DNA of 43,798 bases, taken from positions 1 to 43,798 of the IMG/VR virus record IMGVR_UViG_3300042502_000051; one strand, written 5' to 3'. The translations under genes were made by a program, and so were the position numbers. The notes under the pieces were generated by a model. The model did not search any database, was not told where the DNA came from, and worked only from the letters and a program-made list of their open reading frames with translations. This DNA comes from a virus. Positions 36,892 to 43,798 of the stretch are shown in pieces. Position 1 is the stretch's first letter, and each line of letters opens with the position of its first letter.

Positions 36892-39099
36892 TTATCCGAA
36901 TGTTTCTAATATTTCACCTGCTCCGCTAATTCTATAAGCCTGTGAGTAAGTATCTGTAACCAAAACCTTCCACCAAATATTCGCACCATTAAATCCAACA
37001 GTTAAGAACTCACTTTGATAGAAGAAATCCCCAACTGAAGGAACACCAATATCTGCTAAGTAAACAACGTTACCAGTTAAAGGCGCAGCAAGAGCAGCCT
37101 CCTTAGTTAAATAACCATTTGATCTAAAGTGTGAATATCCTGTAACCTCCGATGGCAAGTTATTACTATCGTAAATAGTAGTCATTGTTGTTTCTACATT
37201 CTCTGGATTGATGTCCAATAAAGTAGCCATTATTACATCATTTGGTAAATCCATTGTTGAATTACCTATTATGTAACTTTTATTTTGAACAGTTATTTGT
37301 GCTGGGTCAGTATCGGAAGCCGTTATTCTCATCGCACCGCTAAATCTTCCATCTGTTGTTTCCATACCCATAAAAGAAGCATCCAAGTTAATAATGTTCT
37401 TATTTAAGCAGTTTGAATATTGCTTAACTACTAACTCACTTAAACTTCTATAAATGTCGGTAGGATATTCTTGTCTGTACCAATTCTTTAAGTTTAAACC
37501 TGTTGAGTCGCTTAAAAATCCTCTATATGTAAAAAAGCCATCATTAACATCATTAAAGCCTAAAGCAAGATCAATATCTAAAACATACTCATTTGAATCA
37601 TTGATAAAACTTTCTGTTGTTACTTGTTTAAAGTATGTTTCAACTACTAATTGAAAGTTACTTGCTTCAATAGAACCAACAGTTGATTTCCAATAAGGAG
37701 CAGAATTATCACATAAAATAAGTTCAATACTTAAATCACCTCCTATTGGTAACAAAGGCATAACCAAATCTAAATTTACTTTAGGGTCGGTTGAACTAAA
37801 TGGATAAAAATAATAATGGTCATTGAAACTTGTGTTTACCCATTGTTTATTGTTATCTAAAAATACCGAACTAACCCCATCATCAACTATTATTTTAAGG
37901 ATAAATAAAGCATCTGGTCCACTTGCAGGAACTCCTAATCCAACCACATCCATAGTTAACTTTAGTACATCACTTGTATTTACTTTAGGTAAATTTATAG
38001 GTCTAACTAATGCAGTATAAGGATTTGAAAGGGAATACTCCATAATAAAAGAATTGTATCTTCTATTTGGATATGGCTTTACATAAATTATTCCATCAAC
38101 AAATCTTTCTTCTTCCCAAGAAAAAGCATTGCCTTCTGTTGGGCTTACAACTGTATAATTCTTTAAATCCCAGTTTGTAATATAGTTATTTGGATATTCA
38201 ACTATTTTGTCAAATCTAATCTTATTAAATCCTTTTCTAATTAACTTAAATTGGCTATTATCTACAAAGTATAATCCACTTGTGTTAGCAGCAAAACCTT
38301 CAATATTTCCTGTTGATTCATAAATTGCATCATCAAATACTGTTCCATCACTATTGTAAATAGTAACATAATAAGAATCTTGTGCAAATTGAGTTAAAGG
38401 AACTATGTAAAAGTTTCCTTTTGCTTGAAATAATCTTGAACCAACTGATCTTACAATCTTTGTTAATACTTCAAGACAATTTGTTGCAACTTGATTATCA
38501 TTAATAAAAGTTGCATAATTTATATATGATTGACCTAATGTGTCCGCAGCTGGGTCATCCGTTCTATTATCCATTCCATCCGAATAAAAACTAACTCCGC
38601 TTACAATATCATATTCTAATGGATATTCTAAATTTAATAAAGCAGTCTTTATGTAAAATAAAGCCGTAAAAGTATCAACTAAAGTTGTATCATTAGCAAT
38701 AAAAAAAGGTATTCTTTCTAATATACCTAATCCATCAATAGCATTAAAAGCTAATTGTTTTCTACCTGTTGAAAATACATACTGAACGTTTTCACTTAAA
38801 ACCCATCCTTGCCAATCTAAATTTGCACCACTTAAAACTCTAACAAAATACTTTCTGTCATTCAATGTAGTAAAGTCTGGCATATCTTCTACATTATCAG
38901 TAACATCAATTGCCATACTTAATTGGCTAACATAAATAGGCTCAAAAGTATCATCACTTCTTGGTATGTATTGTATTTGTAAACTTATACAAGGATATTC
39001 TATTATTTCTCCATCATAATCATCCTCATAAATATTAACTATACTTGTTACATCCGATTTAGTTGCTGCCGTTATTCTATATTTAATTTCGTATGCCAT
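36892..39099 (-). CDS. Baseplate / tail-tip protein with extra C-terminal domain (B)
   Basis: A 735-residue counterpart of 7249-9186. Shared: the W-Q-G-W-V-L-S-E-N-V-Q segment, FNAIDGLGILE, CLEVLTKIVRS, NTSGLYFVDNSQ, SDTDPAQI. After residue ~650 it has about 85 residues missing in A (YSHFRSNGYLTKEAALAAPL to FGFNGANIWWKV-like Trp-rich end, then SGAGEILETFG), likely a small beta domain exposed at the tip. It overlaps the tape measure by 1 nt. Probably carries the B fibre. Confidence 0.7.
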   Translation of the reverse strand: MAYEIKYRITAATKSDVTSIVNIYEDDYDGEIIEYPCISLQIQYIPRSDDTFEPIYVSQLSMAIDVTDNVEDMPDFTTLNDRKYFVRVLSGANLDWQGWVLSENVQYVFSTGRKQLAFNAIDGLGILERIPFFIANDTTLVDTFTALFYIKTALLNLEYPLEYDIVSGVSFYSDGMDNRTDDPAADTLGQSYINYATFINDNQVATNCLEVLTKIVRSVGSRLFQAKGNFYIVPLTQFAQDSYYVTIYNSDGTVFDDAIYESTGNIEGFAANTSGLYFVDNSQFKLIRKGFNKIRFDKIVEYPNNYITNWDLKNYTVVSPTEGNAFSWEEERFVDGIIYVKPYPNRRYNSFIMEYSLSNPYTALVRPINLPKVNTSDVLKLTMDVVGLGVPASGPDALFILKIIVDDGVSSVFLDNNKQWVNTSFNDHYYFYPFSSTDPKVNLDLVMPLLPIGGDLSIELILCDNSAPYWKSTVGSIEASNFQLVVETYFKQVTTESFINDSNEYVLDIDLALGFNDVNDGFFTYRGFLSDSTGLNLKNWYRQEYPTDIYRSLSELVVKQYSNCLNKNIINLDASFMGMETTDGRFSGAMRITASDTDPAQITVQNKSYIIGNSTMDLPNDVIMATLLDINPENVETTMTTIYDSNNLPSEVTGYSHFRSNGYLTKEAALAAPLTGNVVYLADIGVPSVGDFFYQSEFLTVGFNGANIWWKVLVTDTYSQAYRISGAGEILETFG

Positions 39100-40862
39100 T
39101 AACCCCTAATTATATTTAATGAAGAATTAGACCTTTGCATTGCTAAAACTAAATCTTGACCTCTTAATACAAATTGACCATTATTTCCCATACTATTACC
39201 ATTCATTGCACCAGCATTAAATGAAGATTGCATTATATTACCAAGTTTGCTTAAAGGCAATACTGCTTCACTTTCGCTTCCCTCACCAATCATTGCTAAT
39301 GTTGGACCAGTTGCAACTCCACCAGCAGCCATCTTTGGTATGCCTAATATTTTAGTAAAAGCACCCATAAATGATACTCCACCACCAGCTGCACCACCAC
39401 TTATTAAAGATAAAATCCCAGCAAATATTGCAGCTTGAACAACCATTTCTGCCATTTGTCTTAATAATCTACTAAACATTTGTCCTAATGCTTCTCCAGC
39501 ACTTGCACCTTGCTGCATAGCATCATACATACCAAACAAAGCACCTGTAACTGTTTGTGAAATTGTACTTGCAAATTGTTCATAGGATTTATTTAATTCT
39601 TCTAAATATTGTTGTTGTTTTTTGAAACTACCTTCAACATTCTTTTCAGTCATTTTAAGCCAACCAGTTTGCCATTTAGCAAAATCATTATGTAGCTTCT
39701 CTTGATCCTTAAAATATGTATCTTCTGGTGCTTTTTCTAATGGTGTAAGAAGTGCATTAGTTTTATTAATTGATGTAATTAAATTACTTGCTTCTTTATA
39801 AGATAATGTTTTATCTTTTTTAGGTTTTGGAGTAGTTGTAGTTATATCAGCAGTTCCAAAAGTATTAGTTAACGATTTTTGAAGTTTATTAGCTTCATCA
39901 TCATATTTTTTACGCAGATTCTTTAATAATTCAATTTGTCCTTGTAAACCTTCTTGAATTGCTAATTTACTTTCTGCTGCTTGAATACCAATTGATGCAG
40001 CATTGCCAAACATAGCAGTAAATGCAGTTCCAAGAGTGGGTGTTAAAGGAGTTCCTTTTGATATTTCTAACTCAAGCATTTTTTTAGCTGCTTGTGCAGA
40101 TGCTTCAGTTGCAATTGCCTTTTTAAATGTCATTTGGATATAAGTATCCGCATAATCAGTTAAAAACTTTTCAGCAGTAGCTAAATCATTTGTTTTTGCA
40201 ATTGTATCTCCTAAAGTTGAATTAAACTCTTTTAAGAACTTATCTTTAGTTATTGAACCTTGTTGAAATAACTCAAAACTACTTTTTAGTTTATCAATAT
40301 CTGTGGTAGCTTTAACAAAAGCACTTGAACTTTCTTTAATTAAATTACTTTCTACTTTAAATGCATCTCCAAGACCTTGCATTTTTTCGGTAATAAAATT
40401 ACCTATATCATCTCCAAATGCAACAAGAAGTGATGAAACAACACCTAATGCAATACCAATACCAGCTGGACCAGTAAGACCAGCAACCATTGATTTTAAA
40501 GCACCACCAGCACCACCACTTTCTTTTGATAATCTTTGGAATGATTCTAATAAAGGATTTAAGTTATTCGCAATACCTATAAATCCATAAGGAGCATCTT
40601 GTGCAACTCTTGATAAGTTACCTAAAGCATTTGTAGCATCAGCAGCAGGTCTGCCAACCTTATTCATTTGTTGACCTAAAGTGCTAATCGTTGTATTAAG
40701 AGTCTTAATTGAATTATTTAAATAATTAATCTCACCAACATTAGTAGCTTTCTTTAAAGCAGCCTCAAATTGTTTTAATAGATTTTCAGCTTTTTGTAGT
40801 TGCGATTGTAAGTCAGTTACGTTTGCACCTATATTAATATTTAAATCTATATTTTCTGCCAT
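39099..40862 (-). CDS. Tail tape measure protein, 587 residues (B)
   Basis: Same architecture as 9189-11144: an N-terminal coiled coil, the block NLSRVAQDAPYGFIGIANNL, a hydrophobic segment GPAGIGIALGVVSSLLVAFG, a divergent central rod, a second hydrophobic segment (VVQAAIFAGILSLISGG) and C-terminal MAAGGVATGPTLAMIGEGSE. It is 64 residues shorter than A, predicting a tail about 10 nm shorter (near 88 nm). Confidence 0.93.
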   Translation of the reverse strand: MAENIDLNINIGANVTDLQSQLQKAENLLKQFEAALKKATNVGEINYLNNSIKTLNTTISTLGQQMNKVGRPAADATNALGNLSRVAQDAPYGFIGIANNLNPLLESFQRLSKESGGAGGALKSMVAGLTGPAGIGIALGVVSSLLVAFGDDIGNFITEKMQGLGDAFKVESNLIKESSSAFVKATTDIDKLKSSFELFQQGSITKDKFLKEFNSTLGDTIAKTNDLATAEKFLTDYADTYIQMTFKKAIATEASAQAAKKMLELEISKGTPLTPTLGTAFTAMFGNAASIGIQAAESKLAIQEGLQGQIELLKNLRKKYDDEANKLQKSLTNTFGTADITTTTPKPKKDKTLSYKEASNLITSINKTNALLTPLEKAPEDTYFKDQEKLHNDFAKWQTGWLKMTEKNVEGSFKKQQQYLEELNKSYEQFASTISQTVTGALFGMYDAMQQGASAGEALGQMFSRLLRQMAEMVVQAAIFAGILSLISGGAAGGGVSFMGAFTKILGIPKMAAGGVATGPTLAMIGEGSESEAVLPLSKLGNIMQSSFNAGAMNGNSMGNNGQFVLRGQDLVLAMQRSNSSLNIIRG

Positions 40863-40867
40863 CTTTA

Positions 40868-41188
40868 TTAGTTTGCTCCGTACAATTTAAGTGTCCTTGC
40901 CAATTGTTCTTGTGTTATCATCACCCTATCTTCTTCAACATCAGCTTGATCTAACTCTGGTATGCTCCAAAAAGCCTTCATTGATTTTGGTGTTTTCTCG
41001 GTAGTAGAACTTAAATATACAATATAGGCAAGGTTTCTTGTCCTTGCCCATTCGTTTAACTCGTTTCTTTCCTTACCTAAAACGATAATGGAAAAGTCCT
41101 TCCAAGTCATATCCCAAAATTCATTTGGTCTTATTCCGCACTCCGCAGCTTTAACTAAGACATCATCCCAGCTTAGCTTTGTTAGGCT
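40868..41188 (-). CDS. T part of G/GT tail assembly chaperone, reached by frame change (B)
   Basis: A 106-codon frame from the A10 run, SLTKLSWDDVLVKAAECGIR onward, ending KLYGAN. Exactly the same length as in A. In B the frame also extends upstream to an ATG at 41242, but that stretch (MKVQSTPLQVQRR) is just the +1 reading of the G gene. Translation as a G-T fusion is expected. Confidence 0.8.
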   Translation of the reverse strand, partial: SLTKLSWDDVLVKAAECGIRPNEFWDMTWKDFSIIVLGKERNELNEWARTRNLAYIVYLSSTTEKTPKSMKAFWSIPELDQADVEEDRVMITQEQLARTLKLYGAN

Positions 41189-41537
41189 TTTTTTTTTCTT
41201 CTTCCTTCTTTGCACCTGTAATGGTGTGGACTGTACTTTCAACGATATATTTTAAATAGTCAATTATTTGACCTTCTTCGCTAAAAATAGAACCCACTTC
41301 ATCAATCCATTCGCAAGCATCATCAATGGTATATATAACTTCATCTTTCTTGCTTACACAAGCAGATTTGTAACCAATGTAAACAAGCTGAACTATAATG
41401 TCTAAACTTGTTTGAGCCGTTGCAAGAACTTTGAAGTATTCATCAATACCGATATTGTTTTGTTTAGTAAACTCACGCATTGACCAAGTACCCCACTTTA
41501 GGTGGATTGTGTTGTTGTTAGTTTTTAATTGGAACAT
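41163..41537 (-). CDS. Tail assembly chaperone G protein (B)
   Basis: A 124-residue protein, same length as 11445-11819 and nearly identical: MFQLKTNNNTIHLKWGTWSM to KKEEEKKKPNKAKLG. Placed between tube and tape measure. See the A entry for role; differences are scattered single residues. Confidence 0.8.
   Translation of the reverse strand: MFQLKTNNNTIHLKWGTWSMREFTKQNNIGIDEYFKVLATAQTSLDIIVQLVYIGYKSACVSKKDEVIYTIDDACEWIDEVGSIFSEEGQIIDYLKYIVESTVHTITGAKKEEEKKKPNKAKLG
41188..41197 (-). promoter_or_regulatory. A10 slippage site for G/GT frame change (B)
   Basis: Ten A on the mRNA strand between GAAGAAG and GCC, same as 11470-11479. Bases around it are also kept. Net +1 (or -2) change needed. Confidence 0.75.
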
Positions 41538-41552
41538 AGTTTTTTTTATTTA

Positions 41553-42002
41553 TTATGATTGCTCTGTTTGAGTGATTGGTGGAACACTTACTACGAAAGT
41601 TGCAGTAAACTTAACATCATCCTTATCAGCAGCATTAACATTAAAGTTGCTAATAAATACTAATTGACCAGCACCACCATAATAAACATCACCTGCCACT
41701 GGAGTTGCTTTACCCATCTTAATAGCGAATAAAGTTTGAGCAGCGTGAGCCGTATACAATTGTTGGTAGCTATCTTTAGAAGGAGTACCTGTTTCATCAA
41801 TCGCAAAACCTTCACATTCAAAAGATTGGTTAAAAGATTGATTTGGAGTGTATTGGTCTCCACACTTAGAAGTTGCATCAATTGTTCCTAAAGTTGATGT
41901 CAAAGCATTAGAAGTCAAACAAGCAACAGGCTTGAATGTTCCATCATTGTTAATGTCAGCTAAGAGGATATAATCTCTACCGCTTACTTTTGTTTCTGCC
42001 AT
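41553..42002 (-). CDS. Major tail tube protein (B)
   Basis: A 149-residue protein close to 11834-12289 (MAETKVSGRDYILLADINND, SFECEGFAIDETG, KDDVKFTATFVVSVPP). Two residues shorter, with a small change near the GGAGQLVF loop. The near identity suggests A and B tube subunits could co-assemble if both are made in one cell. Confidence 0.8.
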   Translation of the reverse strand: MAETKVSGRDYILLADINNDGTFKPVACLTSNALTSTLGTIDATSKCGDQYTPNQSFNQSFECEGFAIDETGTPSKDSYQQLYTAHAAQTLFAIKMGKATPVAGDVYYGGAGQLVFISNFNVNAADKDDVKFTATFVVSVPPITQTEQS

Positions 42003-42013
42003 TTTATTTAATT

Positions 42014-42421
42014 TTAATTTTGAGTTATGATTATGTTATATGTTATTAATACTCTAAAAACGTTATCTAAAGGGTTTAAGCCATCTAAGTTTCTTACACT
42101 TTCAACACTTAAACTTGATGCCGTAAATCCGTTTGCCAATGTAATATTGGTGTCCGAATTGATTGCAGTCAAGACTAAATCGCTTATAGTTTCAGCACGT
42201 TTATATCCAAAGTTAGCATTTTTTGTAATAATATCAACTATGATAGTAATTGTATTTGTATAACCTTCTTTGCCTTGATCTTGTGTTGATGTCCTACCAG
42301 TTAAAACAATATACTCGTTACCAGCACCCTCTGGAGCAAAACCATCATAAACAACCAACGAAGTTGCACTTGTCAAATTGGTATAAAACCACTTTTTTAT
42401 CTCTATATTAGGATTTAACAT
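42014..42421 (-). CDS. Tail terminator / tail completion protein (B)
   Basis: A 135-residue protein with the same length as 12301-12708 and few substitutions (ends NVFRVLITYNIIITQN). It overlaps the gp10-like gene by 14 nt, as in A. DUF3168/gp17-like by pattern and position. Confidence 0.7.
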   Translation of the reverse strand: MLNPNIEIKKWFYTNLTSATSLVVYDGFAPEGAGNEYIVLTGRTSTQDQGKEGYTNTITIIVDIITKNANFGYKRAETISDLVLTAINSDTNITLANGFTASSLSVESVRNLDGLNPLDNVFRVLITYNIIITQN

Positions 42422-42845
42422 TCTTTAGCAATTTAGTTATTCTTTCAATTAATTTAGGTTTCTCATTTTCAAAAGCAGGTATTAAAAAAGGTTGTGGTCT
42501 AATATTTACTTTAGCAGCCTTTTTACCTTTAAATACAATAGCTAATTCTTCATAACCAGCTGGAACAGTTACTTCAGTTCCTGTGCCAAATTCAATGTAT
42601 GGAGCATATTTTGCCTTTGCGCCAACAGTAAAAACAATCTCTTTCTTTTTGATATCTTCTTTTAAATAAATGCTATTCCTTAAAAACCCTAAGTCAACAG
42701 GTGCTGCTCTTTTAGCATTAGATTGAATAGTCAAAGCAGATGCGTTCATTTCATCCCTTACTTCAGCTTGTATCTTAACATCTAATTTATCTAAGTCTTT
42801 AAATACATCAGCTAAATTTACCATATCTAAAGTAACTCTATCCAT
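42408..42845 (-). CDS. HK97 gp10-like head-tail component, shortened (B)
   Basis: A 145-residue protein, counterpart of 12695-13237 with ~35 fewer residues. Core features remain (MNASALTIQSNAKRAAPV, LRNSIYLKE, PYIEFGTGTEV, RPQPFLIPAF). The segment after FKGKK is reduced to AAKVNI. This is the usual ~145-residue size of the family, so the A copy probably carries the insertion. Confidence 0.85.
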   Translation of the reverse strand: MDRVTLDMVNLADVFKDLDKLDVKIQAEVRDEMNASALTIQSNAKRAAPVDLGFLRNSIYLKEDIKKKEIVFTVGAKAKYAPYIEFGTGTEVTVPAGYEELAIVFKGKKAAKVNIRPQPFLIPAFENEKPKLIERITKLLKNVKS

Positions 42846-43186
42846 TACTTGTAAATTATTAACTCCAAGAACCTATTTTGGTTCTCTACGTTTTTAATGG
42901 AATGTATTGTGTATCTATCGCCTTCAACCTCTACCTCATAGGAATCTAATATAGTAACTCCAAAACGAATATAAAGGCGGTTTCTTTGGTCAAATTGCAA
43001 TTCCGACTCTCCTATCTCACGAACTTGATTATCTGGTCTTAAATCACCCCAAACTGTGCTTTGTAGGGCAAATGTGGTAGTGAAGCCACCTTGACCATCG
43101 CTTGTCCTTGTTGGAGCATAGATTCCAACCTCACGTGTCATCGTGTTGGCATCAATATAATTTGCTTTCGCTTTACCTAACTTCAT
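42845..43186 (-). CDS. Head closure / head-tail joining protein (B)
   Basis: A 113-residue protein, same length as 13237-13578 (MKLGKAKANYID, REVGIYAPTRTSDGQGGF, NRFLELIIYK). The ATG follows the connector stop by 1 nt. It supports the start chosen for A. Confidence 0.85.
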   Translation of the reverse strand: MKLGKAKANYIDANTMTREVGIYAPTRTSDGQGGFTTTFALQSTVWGDLRPDNQVREIGESELQFDQRNRLYIRFGVTILDSYEVEVEGDRYTIHSIKNVENQNRFLELIIYK

Positions 43187-43187
43187 A

Positions 43188-43730
43188 TTATAATATTGGG
43201 CTTATTCTTGTCCATCTTTGACACGCTTTCCAAGATTTCTCACAAATACCAGAATCACCATCCAAGCCTCTATTTTCGTAATCGTAAGAGATTTGATCTA
43301 ATATGGCTAATTTAAGGTCTTTAGGGATAGTTGTATAACCAGCCTCATAAGTAGCCTTTAAATTGGCATATCTTGGTGAAACTAATTTAGGGAACTCATT
43401 GCCTATTAATTGTAAGTTAGGTGTTGTAACCTCTATTCCATTTTGCTCCATATCAAACAACTCAAACGTATCAATGTCAATTGGTCCGAAAGGAATCTCA
43501 AAATTGCCACTTACATTGTAAAAATAAGTAGTTATGTCTTTTGGTATTAAACTCAATCCTGTTGCCACTTCAATAGCTTCCCTTGCTTGTGTAATCATTA
43601 ACGTAATCAAAGTATCTTCGGCACTTGTTGTAACACGGCAATACAATTTTGCTTCTGCTAAAGTAACTGGCTCTGTTATTGGTGCGATAGGAACGGCACT
43701 AAAGTCATTAATATAATTAGAATAAGACAT
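43188..43730 (-). CDS. gp6-like head-tail connector (B)
   Basis: A 180-residue protein nearly identical to 13580-14122 (EPVTLAEAKLYCRVTTSAED, TQAREAIEVATGLSLIPKD, then KDLKLAILDQISYDYENRG). First gene of module B inside the window; the promoter-like element lies 13 nt before its ATG. Confidence 0.9.
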   Translation of the reverse strand: MSYSNYINDFSAVPIAPITEPVTLAEAKLYCRVTTSAEDTLITLMITQAREAIEVATGLSLIPKDITTYFYNVSGNFEIPFGPIDIDTFELFDMEQNGIEVTTPNLQLIGNEFPKLVSPRYANLKATYEAGYTTIPKDLKLAILDQISYDYENRGLDGDSGICEKSWKACQRWTRISPIL

Positions 43731-43742
43731 ATCCTTTTTTTA

Positions 43743-43750
43743 CAAAATTA
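43743..43750 (-). promoter_or_regulatory. Candidate promoter of connector-tail module (B)
   Basis: TAATTTTG on the minus strand at the same distance (13 nt) from the connector ATG as in A. The surrounding ~50 nt are the same in both modules. Confidence 0.5.
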
Positions 43751-43766
43751 CTTAATTTATTCCAAT

Positions 43767-43793
43767 AAAAAACCCCCACCGAATTGGTAGGGG
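43767..43793 (-). terminator. Rho-independent terminator at right edge (B)
   Basis: Minus-strand stem CCCCTACC / GGTGGGGG, loop AATTC, six T. Homologue of 14,159-14,185. It implies that a transcript, probably of a second capsid gene, ends here from beyond the window. Confidence 0.85.
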
Positions 43794-43798
43794 TCATT

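Noticed and set aside
1-43798. CRISPR array, tRNA or rRNA genes
   Set aside because: No regularly spaced direct repeats and no tRNA-like or rRNA-like segments were recognised by eye; a dedicated tRNA scan could not be run.

Overview
The window is AT-rich, and every convincing gene lies on the minus strand, so it reads right to left. It is tailed-phage DNA from a host in the Bacteroidetes. The host call rests on recurrent TAnnTTTG minus-7-like elements, few Shine-Dalgarno sequences, dense ATGA/TAATG start-stop overlaps, and small proteins of types I associate with Bacteroidetes phages. The virion genes predict a siphovirus: HK97-fold capsid, portal, two-gene terminase, tape measure and tube proteins, with no sheath.

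Layout in transcription order. (1) 43,798-30,031: connector, tail and lysis module B. Its capsid end lies beyond the right edge. (2) 30,020-28,828: a DEDDy exonuclease, a small unknown protein and an HExxH protein. (3) 28,811-28,621: two rho-independent terminators, then a palindrome and a promoter-like element, with no gene. (4) 28,597-20,628: early genes, comprising small proteins, a ribbon-helix-helix protein, a protein holding only DnaA domain IV, a Bet/RecT annealase, an SSB-like protein, homing endonucleases, a C5 DNA methyltransferase with a long second open frame inside it, a DUF1376-like replication protein behind a structured leader, NinG and a ParB-like protein. (5) 20,612-14,209: TerS, TerL, portal, two unknowns, MuF-like protein, protease and major capsid protein, closed by a terminator. 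(6) 14,122-878: connector, tail and lysis module A, collinear with B. (7) 868 to the left edge: a metallophosphoesterase cut by the window.

The most striking feature is that the connector-tail-lysis module occurs twice, about 29.2-29.6 kb apart, in the same orientation and gene order and even with the same promoter/terminator spacer. The copies are clearly diverged: the receptor-binding fibres, tape-measure centres, homing endonucleases and the gene after the lysozyme differ, while connectors, tube proteins and the lysis cassette are close. I see no integrase, repressor, transposase or host gene at the junction. A phage genome with a duplicated, diversified tail module, or two related phages joined in tandem or by assembly, therefore fits better than ordinary tandem prophages. 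The sequence alone cannot decide.

How the genes work together: TerS/TerL package DNA through the portal into a capsid matured by the S78-type protease. Connector, terminator, tube, G/GT chaperone, tape measure, baseplate and fibre build the tail. A six-gene lysis cassette (two membrane or helper peptides, a spanin-like protein, a holin-like protein, a 28-residue membrane peptide and a lysozyme) is translated as a chain of overlapping genes. Several short genes that a length cutoff would miss are annotated here by direct translation.
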